Shown: positions 8,295 through 18,413 of the stretch, in pieces
Numbering within the stretch: position 1 is the stretch's first letter
Layout of the letters: each line of letters starts with the position of its first letter
Assembly: GCA_003223245.1 (NCBI GenBank)
Contig: QHYI01000116.1
Coordinates: 1 to 48,017, forward strand
Direction: 5' to 3'
Origin: Acidobacteriota bacterium
Lineage (GTDB): Bacteria; Acidobacteriota; Terriglobia; Acidiferrales; UBA7541
DNA: 48,017 nt
Position numbers and translations under genes: made by a program
Notes under the pieces: generated by a model
What the model was told of the DNA's origin: nothing
The model's database searches: none
The model's input: the letters and a program-made list of their open reading frames with translations, nothing else

Positions 8295-9284
8295 TCAGTT
8301 GCCGGAGGCGGTGGTGTCCAGCGGCGCGTAGTAGCCGTTGCGCGTGCGGGCCACGAGTTTGCCGCGTCCCCGCGGCGGAATCACTTCCACGCTGACGGTA
8401 CGGAACGTGCCGTCACGCTTCGTATTGGTGGGATAGTAGGCCAAGGTGTACTGGTTGCGGATGTCGTGCGCCACCTGCTGGCAAATGGTATGCACATCTT
8501 CCACGTTTTCCGGGAAGTACGCGACGCCGCCCGAGGCTTTAGCGATGTCCTCCAGCGCCCGTTTGGCTTTTTTTGCGCTTTTCTTGCTTTCCTGGCTAAG
8601 CAAGCCAATCGTGTAAATCACGGTATCCGTCTTCTGAACTTCATGGATCGTTTTTTCGAGTGTGAAATGGCTTGAATTGTCCTCGCCATCGGTGACGATC
8701 AGCAAGACGTGCTTGTCCAGGTTGGCTTTCTTCAAGTGATCCAGTGAGCCGATGATGGCATCGTAAAGCGCGGTGCTGCCGCGCGAATCGATGCGCTCCA
8801 GGGCCTCTTTCATCTCCGGAACGTTGTTGGTAAAGTCCTTGTCCAGATCCAGATAAAAATCATCGTTGAAATTCACGACAAAGACTTGGTCCTGACGATT
8901 GCTCGCCTGCACGAGAGTGAGGGCAGCTTCGTTGACCTTCGGGCGCTTGTCGCGCATGCTGCCGCTATTGTCAATCACTAGCCCCATCGCTACCGGCACA
9001 TCTTCGCGCTTGAAAACAGCCAGCTTTTGCTCGACCTTGTCTTCGAAAACCCGGAAATTTTGCGCCGTCAAGCCGTCCGCGAAACGCTGGCGGTCATCGA
9101 GAACGGTCGTGTGCAAGACAACCAGGTTGACCCGGCTGACGATGGTTGCGCCCTGTTTTTCGGTGTTGTTCTGCCCGGGGGGCGGAGGAACGGGATTAGC
9201 TACAGGAATCTGCGCGCGGAGCGAAGGCGCAAAGAATAAACCTGCGCCCATGAAAAATAAAAATACAAGAAGAGCTACTGACAC
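8295..9284 (-). CDS. Secreted VWFA-related acidobacterial domain protein (second of a pair)
   Basis: An exported protein of about 329 residues with a von Willebrand A-type domain. After a hydrophobic signal (VALLVFLFFMGAGLFFAPS-LRAQ) comes a proline-rich linker, then NLVVLHTTVLDDRQRFADGL, FRVFEDKVEQKLAVFKREDV and the MIDAS-type metal site DNSGSM with later Thr (RGSTALYDAI) and Asp (VTDGEDN). The C-terminal NQYTLAYYPTNTKRDGTFR and RNGYYAP blocks are typical of the phylum-specific VWFA family. GTG at 9282-9284 is taken as start since it begins the signal peptide and lies just after the stop of the preceding gene; no good ribosome site is visible, so coupling to the upstream gene is likely. Ligand unknown. 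Confidence 0.82.
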   Translation of the reverse strand: MSVALLVFLFFMGAGLFFAPSLRAQIPVANPVPPPPGQNNTEKQGATIVSRVNLVVLHTTVLDDRQRFADGLTAQNFRVFEDKVEQKLAVFKREDVPVAMGLVIDNSGSMRDKRPKVNEAALTLVQASNRQDQVFVVNFNDDFYLDLDKDFTNNVPEMKEALERIDSRGSTALYDAIIGSLDHLKKANLDKHVLLIVTDGEDNSSHFTLEKTIHEVQKTDTVIYTIGLLSQESKKSAKKAKRALEDIAKASGGVAYFPENVEDVHTICQQVAHDIRNQYTLAYYPTNTKRDGTFRTVSVEVIPPRGRGKLVARTRNGYYAPLDTTASGN

Positions 9285-9303
9285 GGGAAGAGCGCACGTT
9301 CGA

Positions 9304-10446
9304 TTAGTGGCTGGGTGCGTAATACCCCGTCTTTGCGTAAACAGTGAGAGGAGGGAGCCCTCTCGGGGCGCGCAATTTGATCTTGATCTTCCGCCACCGC
9401 GCGTCGTGGGCTTTGTTGCTTGGTCGATAGCCGAGCACATATTGGTTTCGCAGCTCCATGCCGATTTTTGTCGCGATATCCGGAAGATCTTCCATTCTCT
9501 CAACCGCGAACACGCGTCCTCCCGTCATCTCCGTTATTTCGCTGAGGAGCGACGGGCCTTTCAATTCTTCCGGTGTCCGATTGCGAGAACCCAGCGGGTC
9601 AAAGATGCCGATCGCATAAATCTGCGTATCGGCTTCTCTCACCAAGCGCTTGATATCGTTCTCGTTGTACCTGCTGTGATTATCTCCCCCGTCGGATAGA
9701 ATGAGCAAGGCACGTTTGGCGTTATGTGCACCCCTCATCTCACTCAGTCCCAGGTAGATGGCGTCTAGAAGCGCGGTGCGGCCCTTTGGAGCAGTCAGCA
9801 TCAGGCGGCTCTGCAAATCTTCCACGCTGTTGGTAAACGCACTCGTTAGTTCCGCGCGTTCGTTGAAGCTGACCAGGAAAAATTCATCTTGTGGGTTCGC
9901 GGTTTTGAAAAATTGCAGGGCGGCTTCGCGGGCCTTTCCGATCTTGTTCGACATGCTGCCGCTGAAATCAAAAATCACGCCGATGGAAATGGGGACGTCT
10001 TCGGAGGAAAACGAAACTACTTCCTGCTCGACATTGTCTTCGAAGACGCGGAAGTTATCGGGATCGAGGCCCGTCACCAGGCGGTTGTAAGGATCGGTCA
10101 CGGTCACATTCACGAGCGCCACGTCCACGTCGATGTGCAGGGTGCTGCCGGGCTTGAACGGCTTCGCCGCACTATCCTTCCGCACGTCGTCGACAAGCTT
10201 TGTTTTCGGCTTGACGTCATCCGTTTTTGCCGGAGATTCTTCGCCCTTGACATCTTCCTTCTTAGGCTCTTCTTTTGGGGCCTCGTCTTTGGGCTTATTG
10301 TCATCAGGAGGGGCCTGGGCCGCGGCCTGCAGGAGGGCTTGACCGAAAAGGAAGCAAATAACGAGCAGAATCCGAAGCGATACAAACACAACGCGACGCG
10401 TCTCAGAGTGTGACTGCAGAACAGTCACCGGCAAATCGCGTTTCAC
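9304..10446 (-). CDS. Secreted VWFA-related acidobacterial domain protein (first of a pair)
   Basis: A 380-residue exported paralogue of the next gene. A cationic N-terminus and hydrophobic stretch (VSLRILLVICFLFGQALLQ-AAAQA) form a signal peptide; then a Lys/Glu/Asp-rich low-complexity linker (about residues 45-95) leads to the domain: DVALVNVTVTDPYNRLVTGL, FRVFEDNVEQEVVSFSSEDV, MIDAS DFSGSM, KGRTALLDAI, LSDGGDN, and the C-terminal NQYVLGYRPSNKAHDARWRK and KTGYYAP. GTG at 10444-10446 is chosen because GGGGG stands six bases upstream; the open frame further upstream lacks a site. The gene is 19 bases from its paralogue, indicating a two-gene operon. Role (adhesion, complex assembly) cannot be told from sequence. 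Confidence 0.85.
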   Translation of the reverse strand: MKRDLPVTVLQSHSETRRVVFVSLRILLVICFLFGQALLQAAAQAPPDDNKPKDEAPKEEPKKEDVKGEESPAKTDDVKPKTKLVDDVRKDSAAKPFKPGSTLHIDVDVALVNVTVTDPYNRLVTGLDPDNFRVFEDNVEQEVVSFSSEDVPISIGVIFDFSGSMSNKIGKAREAALQFFKTANPQDEFFLVSFNERAELTSAFTNSVEDLQSRLMLTAPKGRTALLDAIYLGLSEMRGAHNAKRALLILSDGGDNHSRYNENDIKRLVREADTQIYAIGIFDPLGSRNRTPEELKGPSLLSEITEMTGGRVFAVERMEDLPDIATKIGMELRNQYVLGYRPSNKAHDARWRKIKIKLRAPRGLPPLTVYAKTGYYAPSH

Positions 10447-10677
10447 GGCACCCCCTATGTCTCGGTCGGACCGGGACGGCCGCGTGATTCGGTTGCAGTT
10501 AAATTTTACCACTCGGCTCGACGAAAACAAGCGTAATCCTTCCATGCAAGCTATCGACAAAATGCATGAGAGTCCTGGAACTTCCGCGTGTGGTAGCATC
10601 GCCACGCTGAATCGTCATTCCTAGTACGGAACTCTGAGGAATCGGGAATTATTCCCGGAAGCTGGAGAAGCAAAGAG

Positions 10678-11427
10678 ATGCATTCGGCAGGCAAAGTGGT
10701 GGTAGTGATTCCGGCGCGCTACGCATCAACCCGCTTGCCGGGAAAGCCGTTGGTGGCGCTTGCGGGGAAGCCCATGATTCAGCGCGTGTATGAACGGGCC
10801 AAACTGGCACGACGCGTCGATCGAGTGATGGTAGCGACGGATGATGAACGCATCGTGAAGGCCGTCGAAGGGTTTGGCGGTGAAGCGCGCATGACCCGCA
10901 GCGATCACCGCACCGGCACGGAGCGTGTCGCGGAAGTAGCCGCGCATGAGGCGGGTGAGGTGTTTGTCGACGTGCAAGGGGACGAGCCACTTCTTGATCC
11001 GATGGCTGTGGATACTGCCGTCGCTTCGCTGCTCGAACAGCCTGTGGCTTCCATCGCAACCTTGGCAACGACGATCAAGACTCCTGCGGACATCATGGAC
11101 CCCAACGTGGTGAAGACGGTGCTGGATTTCGACGGGAATGCGCTGTATTTCTCGCGCGCCCCGGTTCCGTGGGTGCGGGACACCGCAAGCAAGATTCAGG
11201 TGCGACACCTGAAGCATCTCGGGCTGTATGTGTTCCAGCGCGATGCATTGCTCGAATATCCCACATTGCCGCAGGGCGAGCTGGAACGCATCGAGCAACT
11301 CGAGCAACTGCGCTGGCTGGAAAATGGCTGGAAGATTCGCGTGGCGGAAGTGGAGCACGACGCGGTCAGCGTGGATGTGTCTGAAGACGTGGCGCGCGTG
11401 GAGAAATTGCTGCAAGGCGAAGACTGA
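10678..11427 (+). CDS. kdsB: 3-deoxy-manno-octulosonate cytidylyltransferase (CMP-KDO synthetase)
   Basis: Activates KDO with CTP to CMP-KDO for lipid A-core assembly; cytoplasmic. The 249 residues match the family. Seen: the nucleotidyltransferase signature IPARYASTRLPGKPLVALAG, RVMVATDDERI, RTGTERVAEVA, VQGDEPLLDP (metal Asp) and YFSRAPVPWVRD, with HLGLYVFQRDALLEY further on. ATG at 10678 follows GGAGAAGCAAAGAG. It stands alone, about 6 kb from the other KDO genes. KDO use implies a Gram-negative outer membrane. Confidence 0.95.
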   Translation: MHSAGKVVVVIPARYASTRLPGKPLVALAGKPMIQRVYERAKLARRVDRVMVATDDERIVKAVEGFGGEARMTRSDHRTGTERVAEVAAHEAGEVFVDVQGDEPLLDPMAVDTAVASLLEQPVASIATLATTIKTPADIMDPNVVKTVLDFDGNALYFSRAPVPWVRDTASKIQVRHLKHLGLYVFQRDALLEYPTLPQGELERIEQLEQLRWLENGWKIRVAEVEHDAVSVDVSEDVARVEKLLQGED

Positions 11428-11455
11428 CAATTCGCGAGTCCATGAATCGCAAGCT

Positions 11456-11478
11456 GCCCCCTCCCCCCGGGCTTTTTT
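11456..11478 (+). terminator. Possible weak intrinsic terminator after kdsB
   Basis: GCCC (11456-11459) and GGGC (11469-11472) can form a short stem around a C-rich loop, followed directly by six T. The stem is only four G:C pairs, so efficiency is doubtful. Confidence 0.35.
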
Positions 11479-11577
11479 GTAAGTCTTGATTCTAACGAGA
11501 CTTAACGTCCTTTGTTTTCATACTCTTTTGCGAATGTTGCTTCTAAAGGGGTTGCGGGGCTACACATCTAGCTACGG

Positions 11578-13161
11578 CTATTGCTGTGCGCGGAGGATGC
11601 CGGCGACGATGCGCGTGGCACCGTTATTGTCGCGGTTGGCAAAGAAAACCAGCTGCGGATTCACCAGGTAGACGACCATGTCTATTGGCGTGACCTGCGA
11701 AAGGCTGACGGTCATGGTGTTGTTGGCCGTGCCGTCTCCGTTTAGGGTGATTTGACCAGCGGTGCCGACGCCCATATTTAGCGTCACGCCGGTGAATTGG
11801 AAGATATCCGAAGTGCCGCTGAGACCGAGGTTCGAGATGTTGGCTTGGGCAAGCAGGTCTTCTTCATCCTGAGAGCCAAGGGAACCGGCGCTCGTGACCA
11901 GGCCGCTCCAGTTCATGGCGTAGGGCCCGGTGATGGTGCTACTGCTGAAGGTTCCGGATTGCGCGAGGAGCGAGCCGTCAGCCACGACCGTCGCCGTACT
12001 GGCGTTTGGACCACTGACTTCCTGAATCACGCCGCTGCTCGGCGAACTCAGATAAAAGATGAAGGAATAAACGTTGACCGAGGAAGACTGGAAGGAAAGC
12101 GTGCCGCGGCCCGTCGTAGCGTCATAGGTGATGCTGCCGTTCGACAAGCTGCCGCTGCCAAACTCATTTTCCGAGCCTCCGTTGTTCACGTCCATGACCA
12201 TATTGCTGAGGGTAGAGCCATTAGAACTGAGACGGCCAACACGCGTTAAGCCCCCGTTCGCGGAACTGCCCGAAACGAGGAAGACGAAGCTGGTGCTGAG
12301 TGCGGTAGCCGGTGGCGGAACCGAGTTGGTTTGTAAGACGGCATCGCCGGTAAGCATGGGGCCGACACCGCCCGAGTTGATGCTGATGAATCTCACGCGA
12401 GTCGAATCGACGATATAAAAGGCATAGGCCTGGCTTTCGATTATGGCTATGCCGCGGCCCGCCGCGGTATTCGCAGAATCCAGAGTGAAGCTTCCGGTAA
12501 TGCTGCCACTGCTGGTCAAGGCCATGTCGTCATTCGCATCTTCGGTTCCCGAGGTGATGACTCCGCCGCTTGCGGCAAATTGACCCACAAGCGATTCGGG
12601 AAACGGCCCGGCGGAGTTGCCGTCCAAGCCGGTGAAATCAAACACGTAAGATCCGCCCACGGCGAATGTGGCGGGATTCTGAAGAATGAAATTGCCGCTG
12701 CCGGTCGAGGCCTGGCTGCCGCTCGCGGTTTCGTCCATCATGAGACCGTCGCTGGTGGAAGTGAGAACAATGGCAAAGGTGAGAGTCGCGGGAGCGCCGT
12801 TAGAAGTTATGTTGAAGGTCATAGTCCCCCGTCCGTTGGCGCTGACAGAATAGCTGCCGCCGGTTATCGGAATAGGCCCCGTTGCAGTGCTGGTTCCTCC
12901 GGCATTCACAAGGTCATAGACGCCGCCTGTGATCGTGCCCGACCCATTGGCGGTGAAGCTGCCGGTCCGCGAGAACGGCGTTGCGGCTGTGGCACCACTG
13001 GTGATGGCTTCGCCGCTGGTGACGAAGGCATAGTTGCCGTTCAAGCTGGAGTTGCTGTATTTGCCCGTAGGAGGCGGCGGCGCGATGGTAGGACCGTGGC
13101 TGCTGCAGGAGGCAACCGAGAGGGCCGCGGCGGCGACGAGCGCGGTGAAGAGGCGGTTCAT
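11578..13161 (-). CDS. Secreted Ala/Gly/Ser/Thr-rich lipoprotein with internal beta repeats
   Basis: A 527-residue lipoprotein: signal MNRLFTALVAAAALSVASC, a lipobox with Cys19, then a Pro linker and a long beta-rich body. Similar blocks recur: LNGNYAFVTSGEA, GGSYVFDFTGLDGN, STSFVFLVSGSSAN and ITGPYAMNWSGLV each open a segment of roughly 130-150 residues containing G-x-G-T-x-T motifs, so at least four copies of a unit are present. Composition is extremely poor in Lys and Cys. Comparable repeat lipoproteins are common and unassigned in Acidobacteriota. Its ATG overlaps the stop of the upstream small gene (ATGA at 13158-13161). Probably surface or periplasmic; function unknown. Confidence 0.75.
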   Translation of the reverse strand: MNRLFTALVAAAALSVASCSSHGPTIAPPPPTGKYSNSSLNGNYAFVTSGEAITSGATAATPFSRTGSFTANGSGTITGGVYDLVNAGGTSTATGPIPITGGSYSVSANGRGTMTFNITSNGAPATLTFAIVLTSTSDGLMMDETASGSQASTGSGNFILQNPATFAVGGSYVFDFTGLDGNSAGPFPESLVGQFAASGGVITSGTEDANDDMALTSSGSITGSFTLDSANTAAGRGIAIIESQAYAFYIVDSTRVRFISINSGGVGPMLTGDAVLQTNSVPPPATALSTSFVFLVSGSSANGGLTRVGRLSSNGSTLSNMVMDVNNGGSENEFGSGSLSNGSITYDATTGRGTLSFQSSSVNVYSFIFYLSSPSSGVIQEVSGPNASTATVVADGSLLAQSGTFSSSTITGPYAMNWSGLVTSAGSLGSQDEEDLLAQANISNLGLSGTSDIFQFTGVTLNMGVGTAGQITLNGDGTANNTMTVSLSQVTPIDMVVYLVNPQLVFFANRDNNGATRIVAGILRAQQ

Positions 13162-13616
13162 CGCACACCCCGCAGAGCTTCTTTTTGTGCCGGAGTCAAA
13201 GTCGAGGCGGGCGAGAGCGGGAGACCTCTGGCACTGCGGACGGCAACGGCTTGCGTGCCTTTCTGCACGATGCGGGCGGCAAAGTAAGTCCGCTCGCCGA
13301 GAGCCATGGGTTCGCCCACGATGCGCACCTTGTCGCCCACATTCAAAACAAGGTGATGGGCGTCCAGAACTTTGGCGTTGCCAAGATGTGCGTCCACTTG
13401 GCCGGAAGCGGTTTGCAAGGTAACATGCGCGCCCATGGGCGGAACTGTCGAATTGCTTTCATACTTGACAACCGTACCAACGAGCGAGATTTCCCGGTTG
13501 GCATTGTAGCTTCGCAGCAATTGCGCATCGGAAGGCATGGCCCGCTGCGCGTTTGCCCCGAGGCTTAGCATCAACGAGCCTGCGAGCATGAGAATTACTC
13601 GAATGGTCGATTTCAT
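13158..13616 (-). CDS. Small exported protein of unknown function, operon partner of the repeat lipoprotein
   Basis: A 152-residue protein with a clear signal peptide (MKSTIRVILMLAGSLMLSLG then ANAQ) and a compact domain with alternating hydrophobics: REISLVGTVVKYESNSTVPP, HVTLQTASGQVDAHLGNAKV, LNVGDKVRIVGEP, TYFAARIVQKGTQ. The pattern recalls small OB-fold-like periplasmic domains, but no family can be named. ATG at 13614-13616 is chosen because GGAAGGGG lies two bases upstream; the frame upstream of it has no signal. It ends inside the start of the lipoprotein gene, so the two are translationally coupled. Confidence 0.7.
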   Translation of the reverse strand: MKSTIRVILMLAGSLMLSLGANAQRAMPSDAQLLRSYNANREISLVGTVVKYESNSTVPPMGAHVTLQTASGQVDAHLGNAKVLDAHHLVLNVGDKVRIVGEPMALGERTYFAARIVQKGTQAVAVRSARGLPLSPASTLTPAQKEALRGVR

Positions 13617-13738
13617 TGCCCCTTCCCACGTGTAAGAGTTCCACTCGCAACCGTTCTCGACCGTACGGACCCCCACCAGGTCCGCTTGGAGACGCAAACA
13701 GAAGGTTCAGTTCATTAGATAGCGAATCCTTTGGCAAA

Positions 13739-13837
13739 GGTTTCGTTGGGAAACCGGGAAGTTCCAGCTTTGCGAGGCTGGAGACCGGTACAGCCAGCCC
13801 GAGCCTCCACAGAGTATTCCCTGGGTTGTAGAAACCC
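13739..13837. other. Structured intergenic segment with competing hairpins
   Basis: Three stem-loops are visible on the plus strand: GGTTTC/GAAACC (13739-13744 with 13750-13755), a two-part stem ACCGG/CCGGT enclosing TCCAGC/GCTGGA (13753-13789), and GGGTT/AACCC (13823-13837). The first two share bases 13753-13755 and exclude each other. No known riboswitch consensus was recognised. It lies before the promoter-like sequence of the S41 peptidase gene and after the start region of the opposite operon. Confidence 0.35.
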
Positions 13838-13878
13838 GTTCCGGGGAGGAAAGTTTCGTTGGCAAGAATTTCAGGGCA

Positions 13879-13906
13879 TTGGGAAACAACGGTATGGGCT
13901 TACAAT
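13879..13906 (+). promoter_or_regulatory. Candidate promoter of the first S41 peptidase gene
   Basis: TTGGGA (13879-13884) and TACAAT (13901-13906) are separated by 16 bases, 65 bases before the ATG. Confidence 0.4.
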
Positions 13907-13970
13907 GGAGGCTGTTTTTGCGTCTAAGCGAACATGCTGATTCGGGTGGCGTTCTCGCCGCGAGGGTCAA

Positions 13971-15581
13971 ATGAAACCAGAGCGTCGCTGGCTAGTTCTG
14001 ATGGTTATCGTCGTGGGCCTATCAGCCGCGTTGGGCGGGATTTATGGCCAGAACGTGCGGGCGACGGGCTCCTCGTACGAGGACACGCAGAGTTCTGTGC
14101 GAAGTTTTGCGCGGGTGCTTGATGCGGTACAAGCCAACTATGCGGAAAAGGTGGACGTTGACCGAATCGTTTATCAGGGCGCGATCCAGGGAATGCTGCG
14201 GGTGCTCGATCCTCACTCGAATTTTTACGATGCGCGGCAGTGGGCTTCCAGCCTGGAGGACCGCCACGGCAGGTACTACGGCGTGGGCATGGGGGTGATT
14301 GCTCGTGGCGAGCGCACGGTGGTGGTGTCGCCGTATGAAGGCACACCCGCCTTCAAAGCCGGAATACGGCCGGGCGATGTGATCGTAAAGGTCGACGAGA
14401 AGTCGACGCAGGGCATGAGTTCCTCGGAAGTGGCCGACCTGTTGCGGGGCGCAAGAGGCACCTCCGTAAAGATTACCATTAGCCGCGAGGGTTACACCGA
14501 GCCGCTGGTTTTTACGGTTACGCGGGGTGAAATTCCGCGGCATACCGTGGACTTGGTGTATGAGGTCAAGCCCGGGATTGGCTACATCCGGCTTTCGGGA
14601 TTCAACGAAAAGACGGAAAGCGAACTGGGCGAGGCGATGAAGCAATTGAATGCTTCCACGCTCGACGGCTTGATTCTGGACATGCGCGGGAATCCCGGCG
14701 GGCTCCTGGATGAAGCCATCGCCGTGAGCGACATGCTGCTCGACAAGAACCAATTGATCGTGTCGCACCGCGGACGCGCTTCCTCGGAGCGGCGTTACTA
14801 CGCGGTGCGCGGGAACCGGGGCAACAACATGCCGCTCGTCATCCTGGTGAATAGCAATTCCGCGTCCGCCACGGAGATTGTCGCGGGAGCCGTACAGGAC
14901 CACGATCGCGGCGTCATTGTGGGCGAAACAACGTTTGGCAAGGGTTTGGTGCAAACGCTTCAGCCGCTGAGCGAAAACACTGGGTTGGCGCTCACGATTG
15001 CGCGGTACTACACGCCGAGCGGGCGCTTGATTCAGCGCGATTACAAATCGATTTCGCTGTACGAGTATTACGAGCGCAAGGTTCCGGAACATCCGACGCA
15101 AGTCATGTTGACCGACAGCGGAAGGCAAGTCACGGGTGGAGGCGGAATCACGCCGGACATCGCGGTTCACGAACCAGAGCTCAATCACTTTCAGAAAATG
15201 CTGTTTCGAGCGGACGTACTTTTTCCCCTTGAAAATAGCGTGGGCGGATTCACGCGGCATTATTTGGGAACGCGTCCGACGGTCACCAAGGATTTTGCCG
15301 TAGACGACGCGGTGATGGCGGAGTTCCGCAAATACCTCGCCAGCGAAAACGTTCGCTATACCGAGCCGGAACTAGCGGAAAATCTGGATTGGGTGAAACG
15401 CAAAATCAAGCAAGAAGTTTTTGTGTCCTCATTTGGCCAGCAGGAAGGATTCAAGGTTCAATTGGAAACCGATCCACAGCTGCTCGCGGCCATTGAGGCT
15501 GTTCCGCAAGCGCGCGCGCTGTATGAGAAGGCGCGCAAGATTATCGCGCAGCGCGGCGGGGCGCCGACCTACCGACCGTAG
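13971..15581 (+). CDS. S41 family C-terminal processing peptidase (CtpA-like), copy 1
   Basis: Periplasmic serine protease of the tail-specific family, 536 residues. N-terminal membrane anchor or signal about residues 7-26; helical region; PDZ domain about 95-185 with YYGVGMGVIARGERTVVVSP and AGIRPGDVIVKVDEKST; then the protease core GYIRLSGFNEKT, LILDMRGNPGGLLDEAI, nucleophile in VNSNSASATEIVAGA (Ser297) and general base Lys324 in ETTFGKGLVQT. A C-terminal extension of about 150 residues follows (GITPDIAV...). ATG at 13971 has GAGGG seven bases upstream. A close paralogue lies at 40984-42603. Substrate unknown. Confidence 0.93.
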   Translation: MKPERRWLVLMVIVVGLSAALGGIYGQNVRATGSSYEDTQSSVRSFARVLDAVQANYAEKVDVDRIVYQGAIQGMLRVLDPHSNFYDARQWASSLEDRHGRYYGVGMGVIARGERTVVVSPYEGTPAFKAGIRPGDVIVKVDEKSTQGMSSSEVADLLRGARGTSVKITISREGYTEPLVFTVTRGEIPRHTVDLVYEVKPGIGYIRLSGFNEKTESELGEAMKQLNASTLDGLILDMRGNPGGLLDEAIAVSDMLLDKNQLIVSHRGRASSERRYYAVRGNRGNNMPLVILVNSNSASATEIVAGAVQDHDRGVIVGETTFGKGLVQTLQPLSENTGLALTIARYYTPSGRLIQRDYKSISLYEYYERKVPEHPTQVMLTDSGRQVTGGGGITPDIAVHEPELNHFQKMLFRADVLFPLENSVGGFTRHYLGTRPTVTKDFAVDDAVMAEFRKYLASENVRYTEPELAENLDWVKRKIKQEVFVSSFGQQEGFKVQLETDPQLLAAIEAVPQARALYEKARKIIAQRGGAPTYRP

Positions 15582-15603
15582 GCTGCCAGGCCGCGCCATT
15601 TGA

Positions 15604-17430
<1,827 letters not shown>

Positions 17431-17570
17431 ACCTCAAGACGATCTTTTCCACAATGTTTGTCTTGCTGTGCTTTTTTTGAAAACACATTCCGTGAAACAT
17501 CCCGGTCTTTGTCCAATGACTGATGCCTCTATGCTATCTTCGTTAGCCTAGCGGTGGGAACCACAGTCTA

Positions 17571-18413
17571 ATGGGGACGGTACACGAAATCGAGCTGGGG
17601 AAGCTGCGCATGGGTGCAGGGAATCCGCTGTTTCTAATTGCCGGGCCGTGCGTGATTGAAAGCGAATTGCACGCGTGCGTCATGGCGGAGAAGGTCGCGA
17701 AAATTGCCTGCGATGTGGGCCTGCCCTACGTTTTCAAGGCTTCCTATGACAAGGCGAATCGCTCTTCGCTGAAAGCGTTTCGCGGGCCGGGAATGAAGGA
17801 AGGACTACGGATTCTGGAGAAAATCAAGAAGGATTTTAAGCTGCCGGTGCTGACGGACATTCACGACGCGTCACAGGCAGAGCCGGTGGCCGAGGTTTGT
17901 GACATCTTGCAGATTCCGGCCTTTTTAGCGCGGCAAACCGATTTGCTGATCGCGGCGGGAAAGACCGGGCGAGTTATCAACATCAAGAAGGGCCAGTTCC
18001 TTTCGCCGTGGGACATGGACAACGTAACGGAAAAAGTGGAGAGCACGGGAAACAAGAAAATCCTCTTGACCGAGCGCGGCACTTCGTTTGGCTACCAGAA
18101 TCTGGTGGTGGACATGCGCTCCTTTCCCGTGATGCAGCGGACCGGTTACCCGATTGTGTTTGACGTGACGCATTCCGTGCAGCTTCCGGGAGGACAAGGC
18201 CGGTCAAGCGGAGGGCAGCCGCAATTTATCGAGCCGCTGGCGCGCGCCGCCGTGGCCGCAGGCGCGGACGGAATTTTTCTGGAGACGCACGATAACCCCG
18301 CCGCCGCGCGCTCCGACGGTCCAAACGCTCTGCCGCTTTCCGAACTCCAAGCATTGCTTCTGAAGCTAAAGAGCCTCAACACCGTGGTTCGCCGCTGGAG
18401 CGCCTCGTCATGA
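17571..18413 (+). CDS. kdsA: 3-deoxy-8-phosphooctulonate synthase (KDO-8-P synthase)
   Basis: Condenses phosphoenolpyruvate with arabinose 5-phosphate to KDO 8-phosphate. The 280 residues form the DAHP/KDO8P TIM barrel: LFLIAGPCVIESE, FKASYDKANRSSLKAFRGPG, PVLTDIHDASQAEPVAEVCD, LQIPAFLARQTDLL, KKGQFLSPWDM, LTERGTSFGYQNLVVDMRSF, DVTHSVQLPGGQGRSSGGQP. First gene of a kdsA-kdsD-kdsC run; its TGA overlaps the kdsD ATG (ATGA at 18410-18413). The ribosome site before ATG 17571 is weak. Confidence 0.96.
   Translation: MGTVHEIELGKLRMGAGNPLFLIAGPCVIESELHACVMAEKVAKIACDVGLPYVFKASYDKANRSSLKAFRGPGMKEGLRILEKIKKDFKLPVLTDIHDASQAEPVAEVCDILQIPAFLARQTDLLIAAGKTGRVINIKKGQFLSPWDMDNVTEKVESTGNKKILLTERGTSFGYQNLVVDMRSFPVMQRTGYPIVFDVTHSVQLPGGQGRSSGGQPQFIEPLARAAVAAGADGIFLETHDNPAAARSDGPNALPLSELQALLLKLKSLNTVVRRWSASS

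Noticed and set aside
12580-13287. Plus-strand frame opposite the lipoprotein operon
   Set aside because: Antisense of a biased, Ser/Gly/Thr-rich gene; Arg/Gly-rich composition and no family resemblance.
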